This document shows, one piece after another, positions 35,401 to 44,889 of a stretch of DNA of 64,000 nt (its first letter is position 1; each line of letters starts with the position of its first letter). The position numbers were made by a program, and so were the translations under genes. This stretch comes from Branchiostoma floridae. Taxonomy: Eukaryota; Chordata; Leptocardii; Amphioxiformes; Branchiostomatidae. The stretch lies in the NCBI RefSeq assembly GCF_000003815.2, contig NC_049980.1, positions 9,918,964 through 9,982,963 on the forward strand. Direction: 5' to 3'. The notes under the pieces were generated by a model that saw only the letters and a list, made by a program, of their open reading frames with translations, made no database searches and had not been told where the DNA came from.

Positions 35401-38198
35401 GGCCTAACCTGTGTATTGTCTCTAGCTGCGATGACCCTGAAAACATCCCCCGCCGTCCTCTTTTTGAGCGGCACGGTGACGAACTGCCTCCCCCAGGTGT
35501 CCACGGGTGGGACCATCTCCACTATGTGGTCTCCTGATCCAGACCGCCCGTTACCAACGGTAACGAAAAGGTTTCCACTGAAGACCGCCACGCTCTTGTC
35601 GGAAGTGATATGAGACCCTGTAAAAATAACTAAGGTTTGTCATTACATTATAACCAAACGTTAGCCACTCGGATATCATTATCGCGCAGATATCAAAGAT
35701 TTATTTATGCGTTGTCATTTGGATTTTTCCTCCCGTTTTTTCCCCATCAACAATCCCCGTCCCATCGACCTTTATTATCTATTGTTCTTATGACTACTTT
35801 AGTTTGTACTCATCTGCATATGCGTTACGTTCAGTTTATTTCAGTTATTAATCATGTTTTGTTTGGCATTATTTCTATCTAATTTTTGCATACAAAACCT
35901 AGATGATGATTATGTTATTTCGTGTTCAGCTCTGATCTCTCCCGTTCAATTTAAGTCACCTCAGTTGATTTTGTTAATTTTTCTGTTTACAAATTTAGCT
36001 TAAATTTTTTCTGTTTACATATTTTGAATGAAAATCCTGTCGGACGCGCCACGATCCTGGGAGGGGGGTGCTTGAGGTATTCTCCCCAGGAAAAATCTTA
36101 AATGCTATTTCCTTTATTTTGAAGGGCAAATTTTGCTGGTAGCCTCAGCTGGTTGGCTCAAATAGAATCTTTATATGCCGATTTTTGCCGAGGACGGAAT
36201 GGGCATAATGTTTGCCCGGCCCAGCAGCAAACTTTCTTCAAAGGACGAAAGGACGGACGCTGGCTAGAACAAACAAACCTGTGAGGTCCCCATCACTCTG
36301 CAGTTGGAGGCACTGCAGCCGGTCCAGTGTAACGGTGATGGTCTGTCCGGCCGCGTACGCCAGCCCGTCAAACGTCACGCCCTGCTTCGGCACAATGCTC
36401 ACAGTGGTCCCATCGTCCGTCCCGACGACGCCAATCTGAGACGGAAACGAGCCGGACGGAGGGGAGCAGGACGCGAAGTGCTCCGTCCCCAGGACGTCGG
36501 TGGGAAGGGCCAAGAAGGCGTCAGAGGTCGCAGACTCAGTGAAGACTCCGTAAACAGTGATCTCCTCGGAGGCGGTGACGTGGATGCCTTTGTCCTGAAC
36601 TCCGCTACCTCGCAGTTCTACTGCAACACGGGGCAAGTCAACGGTCTTCACCTGAACACAACAGCAAACAAACAAACAAACAAACAAACATTAGAGGGAG
36701 TAATTCACAGTACCTTCCAATAAGACTATTCCATATTTTCGACCGAGAAATTCCAGATTACCAAGCCGATTAAGTCTTTCTGCTTGTTTTCATCAAAATT
36801 ACAGCTTTACAGCTGTCGAGAACGTATACGGGTAATACTATAGGCCTACGTCACATTTCCAAACCGGGGCCCGGCCGGGCAGCTTTCGGGAACGAAAAGT
36901 ATGATACAAAAGCCACCAAACTACAGAAGACGTAAAGAGAATAGCCGTGGGTATTATTTGTGTATATTTTTGCGTACACATTTCTATTTTCCGTTTCCAC
37001 AAACAGCCCGGCCGGGCCCGGTTTGGAAATGTAACGTTAGCCTAAGCCGATAAAATTGGCCAATGGGCCGACGAGCACAGCTAGCTACACATGAACACAC
37101 AGAGAAACAAACACTCAGTCAACCAAGCAAGCCTAGCTTCACGACTTACCTCTCCGAAGCTGACATTAAATGTCGTGGTGAATCCGACCGCTGGAGCCTC
37201 CACAGTGACTGTGGCGGGAGTCTGGGTCGTCCCCACCGCCTGTAGCTTCGCGTCGTGCTCGTCACGCTGCAGGTTCTCCGTGAACGTCAGAATGAACTCC
37301 GTGCCTTTGTTGTCACGGGCCCCTGTCAAAAAATTCCAAGTTTAGTGAAAAAGCAACACAACCATTAGAGGTGCAATAGAGGTACAATTCTGCAATACAC
37401 TTTTCAGCATCGTCTGACTCAGGATTCTCCAGCCAAATACCATTGTTGGCAACTTTGCAATCCAACCGACCAGCAAGCTTGGCGTGACAGATACACGTTC
37501 GTTATAGATTCCTGTAAACCACTCTATCCACTTTATAACGTTGTGTGTGCAGTCCTTGGGTATGGACTCTCCTGCCTAACGATATGCAAACGTGATCGAT
37601 TTTTTTTTACAATCAACAGATTCGTTACTTTTTTTGATGAGGTTCAGTCACAATATAAAATTAATAGGCATTTGATTGATTACATGCATATGGAGGGCAG
37701 ATTTTTTTTTATATCAAATGTAACAGGTACATGCGCAAACTTCAATACACTGTGTACAATTACCGACTGTTTGCGGAAACGAAAAATCAAATAAAGTTTA
37801 TGCCAACAAATATGCACAAGGCACCTTACGTGTCTCAGGCGCAGATTTGTACAGTACACATTTGTCTGGTCACGATTATCTACATTTCATATGCATGTAC
37901 ACCGACTATTCATGATCAACCAACAACCAATAAAATGTTAAGGCTACTACCTTCTTTTACAGCTTTATCTCTTTTCTAGGTTCTCCGTAAATACATATAA
38001 CGTTATCAAACAAAAGAAAAATCGTCATCAAGTAACATTTCTGTTAGCGAATGCTTCAGTATCATTCTCAGTATTCAGTACCATTTTGCCATTTGGTTTA
38101 GTCCACCTACCAGTGTTGCTAGCCGCTGAATCTGCCAGGTATCCTTTGAGAAGAAAGTTTGCGCTCAACAAGTACAGGGCTGTGATCCAAAAAGTCAT
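20485..38198 (-). CDS. Secreted IgGFc-binding/pentraxin multidomain protein
   Basis: Twenty-one exons join in phase to 3705 bases (1234 aa): 38198-38111, 37322-37150, 36651-36279, 35617-35409, 31390-31269, 30446-30296, 29247-28887, 28589-28448, 27904-27811, 27486-27375, 26742-26513, 25681-25448, 25052-24890, 24402-24242, 23841-23766, 23439-23249, 22965-22777, 22427-22296, 22003-21873, 21420-21246, 20682-20485. Residues 1-25 are a signal peptide (FWITALYLLSANFLL). Residues 30-450 match the FCGBP-type IgGFc-binding domain (KGTEFILTFTEN, LPTDVLGTEHF, SVAVFSGNLFVTVGNG, VPPVDTWGRQF, FGVTVYGFSRAESYGYPAGL). Residues 460-492 are acidic and Ca-binding-like (DGLDNDCDGRIDEE, DNDGDGDVDED). Residues 610-817 are a pentraxin domain with the family signature HLCITWLS and GQDPDTLGGGF. 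Residues 818-1234 are beta-rich, N-glycosylation-rich repeats I cannot name (for example VDLRHDPNSTATAYNVTV). It ends FFYKILRM without a membrane segment. The C-terminal end is the least certain part. Confidence 0.8.
20935..21212 (+). repeat. tRNA-derived SINE, copy 2
   Basis: The tRNA-like head has an A-box-like TGGTCAAAGGGATAGA and a B-box-like GGTAGGTCGTGAGTTCCA. The body matches the copy at 9415-9665 (GAGCACTAAGCATTTGAG, TACTACCAGTGGA, GGAGATGGGTGCTGCC). It lies in an intron of the large secreted gene. Confidence 0.7.
21562..21806. repeat. MITE, TAACCTATATCCGTTG family, copy 2
   Basis: It shares the left inverted repeat (TAACCTATATCCGTTG) and the internal layout of the copy at 1471-1703. 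The right arm is CGACGGATACAGGTTACC. Outer ends read GTAGCGCTAG and AGTAGCGTTAC. It is intronic in the large secreted gene. Confidence 0.7.
24565..24728. repeat. Inverted-repeat element (MITE-like)
   Basis: TTTATATCCGTACACAAA and TTTGTGTACGGATATAAA are inverted copies; the flanking GTTACAATTTAAA and its near-complement extend the arms to about 33 bases. The element lies between coding exons of the large secreted gene. Confidence 0.6.
25741..25922. repeat. Inverted-repeat element next to the pentraxin exon
   Basis: TAATCTCCAAGCAGATCCTA (left) and TAGGATCTGCTTGGAGATTA (right) are perfect inverted copies. Inner arms CTGCCGGCCAAGGAGTG and the CACTCC...GCCGGC side also pair. It begins about 60 bases upstream (in transcript sense) of the acceptor at 25681. 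Confidence 0.6.
26910..27275 (-). repeat. tRNA-derived SINE, copy 3, with nested palindrome
   Basis: Read on the - strand, a tRNA-like head (GGTGCAATGGCCGAATGGGT, then CATTCGGTAGGACGTGAATT) is followed by a palindromic block (GGGATTTTTACCAGC and GGTAAAAATTCCGACC) and the same body as the other copies. The palindrome may be a later insertion. Confidence 0.6.
27988..28217. repeat. MITE, GCGGTCACATAGG family, copy 1
   Basis: The ends are GTGCGCGGTCACATAGG and CCTATGTGACCGCGCCC. Subterminal ATCGTACGA motifs repeat. A diverged second copy is at 33528-33754, sharing the internal GCAGGCCGTGACAGAACCAA and CAAAAACAGCATTTTGTG blocks. Confidence 0.7.
29381..30202. repeat. Non-autonomous DNA transposon with 19-bp TIRs
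   Basis: The left end TAATACCCGCCTCACATTA and the right end TAATGTGAGGCGGGTATAAT are inverted copies about 820 bases apart. The interior has further palindromes around GTCGGGTGAACGTCGCCCGA. No transposase ORF is present. It fills an intron of the large secreted gene. Confidence 0.7.
30479..31010. repeat. Composite repeat with a Penelope-like terminus inside
   Basis: The outer parts match the repeat at 2789-2985. The inner part (about 30540-30905) contains, on the - strand, CTGACGAAGGATAG, a short loop, and CTATCCGAAACGTC. That arrangement resembles the hammerhead-like motif at the ends of Penelope-like retroelements. Confidence 0.5.
31095..31200. repeat. Purine/pyrimidine microsatellite
   Basis: Alternating GC dinucleotides, CACACG and GCAC repeats, and a CCCCACACACACCC run make a simple-sequence tract that could adopt Z-DNA. 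It is intronic. Confidence 0.7.
31490..31800. repeat. Penelope-like/terminal repeat, left flank of the nested gene
   Basis: Blocks CACGTAACCAATG, CCGACGTTTCGGCGG, CAATATCATTACCATGGCAA and ACGCATGCGC occur in the same order at 34675-34950. On the - strand CCGAAACGTCGG follows a CGACGAAA core, a decayed hammerhead-like arrangement. Confidence 0.5.
32311..34595 (+). CDS. Nested secreted cysteine-rich protein (LVN1.2/ependymin-like), MITE-interrupted
   Basis: The gene lies on the opposite strand inside an intron (35409-31390) of the large secreted gene. Coding blocks are 32311-32480, 33069-33386 and 34403-34595; the first two are one exon split by a transposon. Leaving out the insert and one copy of its TAA target duplication gives 681 bases, exactly 227 codons, with no intron needed. 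The N-terminus (SLSLFMGLTSLTQIIGLS) is a signal peptide. Cysteine motifs include NFCHGRGLEL, REEKCCRACGVAEGCTVL and IPTYCHTRCPFPW, with sites NTT, NGT and NIT for N-glycosylation. The pattern resembles sea-urchin LVN1.2/ependymin-related secreted proteins, but that is a tentative family call from memory. As sequenced, the frame enters the insert and stops at 32508, so this haplotype probably makes no full protein. Confidence 0.6.
32481..33065. mobile_element. PIF/Harbinger-like MITE inserted in a coding exon
   Basis: The ends read GCCCCCTTCACACGAGAG and CAGTGTGAAGGCCCTA, and are flanked by TAA on both sides (32478-32480 and 33066-33068). A 3-bp TAA duplication and GGGCCTTCACAC-type ends fit PIF/Harbinger. 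Interior ATTCGNA-rich motifs repeat, and a second CGTGTGAAGGGGATTT lies near 32930. There is no transposase, so it is non-autonomous. Confidence 0.75.
33528..33754. repeat. MITE, GCGGTCACATAGG family, copy 2
   Basis: Ends GACGCCGTGGTCACATTCG and TTGTGTGACAACGCCCTC, plus internal AAGCAGGCTGTGACAGA, correspond block by block to the element at 27988-28217. It sits in the intron of the nested gene. Confidence 0.6.
34675..34950. repeat. Penelope-like/terminal repeat, right flank of the nested gene
   Basis: This is a direct-orientation relative of 31490-31800: CACGTAACCAATGCACG, CCGACGTTTCGGTGG, AATATCATTACCATGGCAAC and ACGCATGCGCTGCTTAT are all present. The two copies bracket the nested secreted gene. 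Confidence 0.5.
36841..37045. repeat. MITE with GC-rich inverted repeats
   Basis: CATTTCCAAACCGGGGCCCG (36852 on) and CGGGCCCGGTTTGGAAATG (to 37032) are near-perfect inverted copies. Outer sequence GGCCTACGTCA and TAACGTTAGCC extends the pairing. It lies in an early intron of the large secreted gene. Confidence 0.65.
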
Positions 38199-40200
38199 AA
38201 TGGCAGAGAATTTCGTGACTTTTTCCTTCTGAAGTACATGTACATGTCTCAGAATTCAAAGCGACCTTTCAGTGATATGACGCCTACGAAAGACGGACTT
38301 GCACGGCTGCTGTTACAGGTCATCACTTGTGCATACAGTATGTATGACGCTTTTATTATGTTTTCACCCGTACCTTTTCAGACAAAAGATATGATGAAAG
38401 CACTGATGAAGAATTTGTGATATGAAAGGAGAAGCGCTTTATAATCATTGTCGAAGACGCACGTTGGTAAAAGTTCACAATAGTTCCCCTGCGACCTGTT
38501 AAATCTTCTGTACACACATTGGAATTTGCTCTCATAAAATTTGCAACAGCTCATCTCGCGGCTTTCTCATCACATTATTGAAAGCTATTCTATGCTGAAG
38601 TAGGTGCAAAGGCGCACACAAAAGTGGCGTTGGCCCTTTTAAGCAGGGATAGATTATGTTTCAAAGCTGCTCATGCAAAGCGCCTTGGCGACAGGACGGT
38701 TGTACTCAAATGGTGAATCATTGCGCTTTTTGGTCTCATATACCAATCATGACCTGCCATTTGTTACAATTACTAAATACCCAACTTTTATGGGCGCAAA
38801 TCCATTCGGAAACAGTTTGTCCTTCCTATAGATGAATAGTACAGTACCTCGAGACCACGTCTAGCGATGGAATTTACGTTAAACAGTGATATTAACACCA
38901 ACAACAATAACTTGTAAATAGCTAGAATCTATAGAAATAGAAAACTTTATTAGAAGGTTCGGAGTCTGTTGCATGGAACTTCTGTTGCATGCCACTATAT
39001 AAAAACTCCGTCGACTCTCACTCACTTCTGCATAGGGCGGTACACTAGATACATAGTATTTTGTAAATTGAACACTTACACATATTGAAGTTGTTGAGAA
39101 AACTTTTTGCTACTTTTTTCTCAGATGGCCCATGCAGTTATTCTGTCACATGATATATGCAGTACTGATATCTTCCTATTTCAAGGTGCTGACCTGATGC
39201 AGCTGCTAAGTCTCCTTGGTGTGTGTTCTTCCAATGACATTCATTAAAGATTTATTTCTGGAGTGATATATCACTTGACATTGGAAGGTTATTTGCATAA
39301 TTTTACCAATGGTACTTTTAGTACAGTAGTTCCATAGACAATATCACTGTGGTAGCCCTCATGCAACAGCAACAGTTAGTCCCCAGGGTGGTATCATATT
39401 TCCATTCAATCTGACCAACCCAACCCACCGGCGGGAAAGTCTAACCATAAAGATCGCAGTTTTTTTAGCTGCACGCTGTCATATTGAACAAAATTTCATT
39501 TTTTGTTTGCTTACCACTTCCAAGAGATTGAAAATTCAAATAGTATTTGAATTTCATAAGAAGTACAAGTCCCTGACTACGTTGTTGTTTCGCTGACACT
39601 TCTGGTAACTTCGACCACAAAATTTTTGCGATGATTAAAAAGGACTTTAAAACCCATTCAAACGGTTTGATAGAAGATCCCTTTCTTTCAGTGATGACTT
39701 GGTAAGTTATGGCTACGCACTGAAATAATCGCCTAAACCCTGACTCCCGCTGTCGGGAGCCCGACGCGTTCTCTTTATACGCAGTTTGAAGTTGTCGGGG
39801 ACTCCCGCTGAGCCTACGGGCATGCACTTCGGAGTGGACGGGAGAAAATTTGAAGACAACGGGACTACAACGACGGGAACTCTGTTTACATGGGGCTCCC
39901 GCTCTCGCCAGTCCCGCTCTCGCGAAAACCGTAATGTAAAGTGGGCCTAAATCTCTTCTAGTTATAATCTAAGCCAAATTTAACAGCAGAATTAATAATC
40001 AAAATGTCCTTGTCAATCCCACTTATAGATGGCAAGCTGCTGGCAATGGAAACTTTGAAAAGTTCAGAAAACTGTTGTAGCCAGAGCGAACACCCGGCAA
40101 ACACCCCCCAAAACCAATGAGCAGTTGCTTAGAAGGGGAAAACAATTTCATCATATATTTGCAGTGACAAAATGCACCAGACAATACTTAACAAAGCCTC
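38199..40200. other. Upstream region of the large secreted gene, no gene seen
   Basis: A promoter for the 38198 start is expected within the first few hundred bases, but no clear TATA or initiator could be fixed. A GC-rich patch with inverted GGGACTCCCGCT/GGGAGCCCGACG motifs lies at 39730-39950. ORFs here are short and lack family features. Confidence 0.4.
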
Positions 40201-40839
40201 CACCACTTAACCCTGCTTGTACTATAGATTTAAAAGCAGGCCCAAAAATCAAGTGAATATGACTGGCCCAAAATTACCTGCATACAATATGGAAATGGCA
40301 TCACCAAAGAAACACAGGAAAAATCATACACATACCTTTCTCCTATGCTCATGCTCTATTCATTTCTGCTCCACTTTAGAAAGTTGTATCTTCTTCTGTT
40401 TAACCATGATTGCCAAACAGGGTAAAGGAACTTGTACCAGAACTCATGAAAACTCTGAGTATTATACAGCTGTCAAAACACCACAAAGACTAAGAAGCAA
40501 ACTCAAATTATACCCAACCAGTATGGCAGGAGCAAAAAGCACAAAAAATACCACCTTCAATGTCAAGGTCAAGCACCAGGAGGCCCAAAATCACACCTGA
40601 GTGTCAAGCTACCACCCCCAACCCACGTACCAAAAATCGTCGTGCTCGCACCATCCGTTCTCGAGATACAGCGCCCTAAATCCCCAGCTTCCAAAAATTC
40701 CCACGCCCATGAAAACCATACCTGCATACATGCAGGTAATCATGATTACAGGTTTGCGATAGCAAAACCTGTTCTGTTTTTCGTTGCATTTAGGGGCGCC
40801 GCCATTTTGTTTTGAGGTGTATGACGGGAAGGGTGGCGC
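40201..40839. other. Probable interspersed repeat, unassigned
   Basis: An open frame of 127 codons (40217-40600) is Lys/Thr-rich and resembles no family I know. The following block (CTACCACCCCCAACCCACG to GGGGCGCCGCCATTTTG) has the look of a repeat end. No gene is claimed. Confidence 0.3.
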
Positions 40840-41520
40840 CATTTGGATTTGATGGATTAGTGTGTTGTATGAAGTGATGTGATAAGATGACTAGGAAATG
40901 TGATCTTGTGCTCTTGTCGGAAACGGAAGGACAGCAAGAGCCACAAGCATGAAGGGTTAGTGTGTTGTATGAAGGAATTGGATGGGATCTTTAGGAAATG
41001 TTGTTAGTGTGTTGTATGTAGGGATTGGATGGGATGGTTAGGAAATGTGATCTTGTGCTCTTGTCGGAAACGGCAGGACGGCAAGGGCCACAAGTATGAA
41101 GGGTTGGTGTGTTGTATGAAGGAATTGGATGGGATGGTTAGGAAATGTGATCTTGTGCTCTTGTCGGAAACGGCAGGACGGCAAGAGCCACAAGCATAAA
41201 GGGTTAGTGTCTTGTATGAAGGAATTGGATGGGATGGTTAGGAAATGTGATCTTGTGCTCTTGTCGGAAACGGCAGGACGGCAAGAGCCACAAGCATGAA
41301 AGGTTAGTGTGTTGTATGAAGGGATTAGATGTGATGGTTAGGAAATAATATGACCTTGTGCTCTTGTCGGAAACGGCAGGACGTCAAGAGCCACAAGCAT
41401 GATGGGTTGGTGTGTTGTATGAAAGGATTGGATGAGATGGTTAGGGAATATGATCTTGTGCTCTTGTCGGAAGCGGCAGGACGGCAAGAGCCACAAGTAT
41501 GAAGGGTTAGTATGTTGTAA
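40840..41520. repeat. 100-bp satellite, about seven units
   Basis: CTCTTGTCGGAAACGGCAGG recurs (with variants) at about 40911, 41058, 41158, 41258, 41361 and 41461, a period near 100 bases after one irregular spacing. Each unit also has GTGTGTTGTATGAAGG and GAGCCACAAGCAT. It lies in an intergenic region. Confidence 0.85.
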
Positions 41521-42289
41521 AGTTAGGAAAATTACGACAACATCTCCAACTTGGACATGTAACAAATATATACAGGTTCCTTTAGTTGCCGACTGGAATT
41601 TGAAGATCAGCACATGAAGGATAAAGAAATGACGCAGAGACAAGAATTTCCGTACGCTAGGCACGGAATACGTTTAACGTTATAACAGACTTCATAATAA
41701 TGCTATCTCACTCAGGCCTTAACTGAAGTTCTCTATTGTCTCTCCTGAACTGAATGCTCTTACCTTACACTCTCGTCTTCACATTCTGTCTCAGTACCAG
41801 ACAAATGTCTGCTCTCCCGAACTGCCGTAGAAATCTTCCGTCTTTGTATTCTGTTTTACCTGACAGACATCTACTCAACTCCGCTCATATCACTCAACAT
41901 TGGTTACTTGTACATCTCGGTCTGTTGCAGTTTACGTCATCAAACGAATAACTGTCTAAGAATAACAATCATAGTACAATAATACATCACTACATTAATA
42001 CATTATTATATCTAGCAAACGTTGTGTTGTATCTTCTTGTAAGTGACGGAGTGAAAGGCTGCTGCAGCTTGTATGCACAATATACTTGTAAGGTCCCATT
42101 GACGTATTACTCCGAGATCCAAAAAGTCCCAAAAAGTAAACGGCTGCATGGACGTGTATTTGTAGCGTTGAGAAACTCCCGAAAACGTTAGATTGGTAAA
42201 AGTCTGTTTGTAACTCAAGAAATTTGCAGGCAACGTTTGAATTATGTAAATGACATGCTAGAAATAACATGTTGACTTATTCATATCTG

Positions 42290-42390
42290 TAAATATGCAT
42301 ATACGTCTGCTTAGTTGTATTGTATGTACTTGTTATAATCCTCACGAAAGTCGCTGTACTTTTGTCGTGTCAATAAAGATTTCATATACA
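42290..42390 (+). repeat. 3' tail of a retroposon, copy 1
   Basis: GAAAGTCGCTGTACTTTTGT followed by CGTGTCAATAAAGATTTC has a built-in AATAAA. The reverse-complement version occurs at 54600-54690. This is a typical LINE/SINE 3' end. Confidence 0.55.
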
Positions 42391-43661
42391 TTTGGTTGGG
42401 ATGTCTACCATTCGTATATCCACCCTTTAGACCGTCGTTGTCTAGGTCAATTGAATTATTTTTTTACATTCCTTAATATGACATAATAGAATAGACAACA
42501 GGTAATCGTAAAAGTCAAATAACGCAGACAGCACATGTATGTTAGTCCATGAATTCTCTAACTGCAGTCAGTTTTTCCTTCAATAGCAGCGCAATCGCTT
42601 GGTTGCACGCGGCTCTGCTGCCGGTCTGGCATTTCCCTCTCATGGCCTTGCTCCTTCGGGCAACATTGTTTCTGGTTTTGCATGGCACCCAGCCTCAGTC
42701 CCCTTGTAGCAATTTGCACACGGATGTCCTTCCCTTCAGTGATACAGCTCGTCTTCCAGTGTAAGCCATCAGCGACGTCCCTTGCGGCGGTAGGAGTTCG
42801 TGTGGATCTCTCTTGCCCGACCTGTGCTGAGTTCGAGAGATCAGAGAGACACACACATATCAACCTGTACCTGAACACTTATTGAGCCCAACAAAATATT
42901 CAAAATATTCGAATATGTTGATTCGCTTTTAAATAAGAATAAGAAGAATAAAAGTGATAAGGAAAAGAATAATAAGTCCATGTTGATGAGATGTTTCCTT
43001 TTCACTGCAAGTATTCTAGTTGTACTTCTTAGACATCTTTATGATGAGCCCCTGCAACAAGAATGCCAAAAAGGACAGGTCAATTGCATTTACCTATACA
43101 TTTGAAAAATCCAAAACTAACAATTAAATCAAGTTCATAATCCAACTATACCTGGCTCTGACCAAAGAACACGATCAATTATTCCTCTTGACTATGCAGA
43201 AGTGGAACTGGAAGCTGATTACTTACCGAATTGCAGTGCGTGGGGGCAGTCGCTATTAATCATCAGAGACAGGTCCCAGAGCCGTGTTGTCTCCTCTCTG
43301 CCTGGCAGCGAAATGACTGCTGTGTTCGTAATCAGCTTGGTTTACGTTGCATCTGCATTACGCAATATGAATCCTAGGCAGCTCATTGGCCAGCGACCAT
43401 GGGTTATTCCATAGCGGAAAAGGGGGGCTAGGAAAGAGGAGCAAGGTAGTAAAAAACCGGCCAACATGTAGAAAAAAAAGAATCTCACCAAACTTGAAAG
43501 CTTTGACATATTCTCCAAACATTCTATTGGCCGTGGCGGGGACTGCGGGTATGCTATAAGCCACAGCGACATACTAGTATCATGTGTAAAGCACACGTAG
43601 AAAAAAACACCCTAACGTTAGTTCTAACATGATCTGTTCCCATTGTATTGCATGCGATTGT
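42391..43661. other. Intergenic sequence, no gene identified
   Basis: Open frames of 60-106 codons occur on both strands (for example 42558-42878 on the -), but none has recognisable motifs, start context or splice structure. I read this as non-coding or repeat-derived. Confidence 0.3.
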
Positions 43662-43839
43662 GCCAATAGGGAACACGTACGGTGACGACTCAAGGATGAC
43701 AGTGAGCGCATAGTCAGGAGCACAATCTATTTGGCAACATCTAGATGGAACCCATAATGATGAACAACCGGACCCTACCACTAGTTGCATGGGGGTGGTC
43801 CAAACCTCTTATAACATTAACACTATACAATAGTGGCGT
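43662..43839 (-). repeat. LTR (3' in element sense)
   Basis: This is a 178-base direct repeat, starting GCCAATAGGGAACACGTACG and ending TACAATAGTGGCGT on the + strand. I found no difference from the copy at 47838-48015. Confidence 0.8.
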
Positions 43840-44069
43840 GATCTGTCTCTTCTTTCCCTTCTCTTTTTTTTCCTTCTCTAACTCTCTGACTACTTAACAA
43901 AGGGTGAGTAAGAAGGTGTGGTAAAATGTCGTGTATTGGAAGTCTAAACTTGAATACTGTTGTCTTCAAATATTAACTTGCTACATATAAGGAACATGAG
44001 TTAAACTAACTACAGAATATGTGTTACGTGAACAAGTAAACAAATATAACGGTAACAATAACTTGAATA

Positions 44070-44780
44070 GAGTTTGTTGAAGCCTTGCATTAGGTTTTGT
44101 CCTTGCATTCCTTGTACTTTACATAAATTGTGCAGATATGGAAAAATAAACTGAGTAGAGTTCTGCTTTGACCTTGCCGTATATACTATTCTTGAGTCCC
44201 TTACACTCTAGATACGTTTTGTGTAGACATGGAGAAATACTAGTACATGGAATAAAGCTCTGTTTTAACCTTGTAGTATATACTGTCCTTGCGTTCCTGA
44301 ATCCTGGTACTTTAGAAAAATTCTGTGTTAACATAGATAGAGAAATAAATCGTCTTAAATTGTTTAAACCTCCCATTAGGTTCTGTCCTTAAGTTCCTTG
44401 TGATCTCAATAAATTTTGTGTTGATGGTGAGAATAAATGGAATAATATTCTGTATCAATCTTGCACTAGGTTCTGTCCGTGAGTTCTTTGTACTCTAGAG
44501 AAGTTCTGTGTGGAGTCCACGGACCATGAAAAATAAATTGAATAAAGTTCTGTTTTGATCTTGCGCATAAAGTTCTGTTCTTCAGTTCTTTGTACTTTCT
44601 TTGTACGCTAGATAAATTCTGTGTTGACCTGGAAACTAAATGAATAAAGTTCTGTTTTAACCTTGTAGTAGGTTCTGTCCTTGAGTTCTTTGTATAACTC
44701 TAGAGGGTTCTGTGTTCACCTTGAGAAAACGTTGAGCGTGAGTTCTGTTTTGTCTATGAAACAAAGTTCTGTGGGTGACC
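44070..44780. repeat. Degenerate tandem array, about 110 bp period
   Basis: About six diverged units share GTTCTGTTTTAACCTTG, TAGGTTCTGTCCTTGAGTTC, TTTGTACTCTAGA and AATTCTGTGTTGAC. The array lies inside the LTR element, between the 3' LTR and the 54-bp array. Confidence 0.65.
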
Positions 44781-44889
44781 GTCGTGTTGACCCGGAAGCA
44801 CAGTCTCCCAGTTGATTCACACAGACGGGGGTGGCTTAGGTGGGGGCCGAACCGCTGGATGATGATGTACAGGAGCATCGGACGGGTGT

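Noticed and set aside
40217-40600. 127-codon ORF as a gene
   Set aside because: Lys/Thr-rich composition, no motif, and adjacent to repeat-like sequence.
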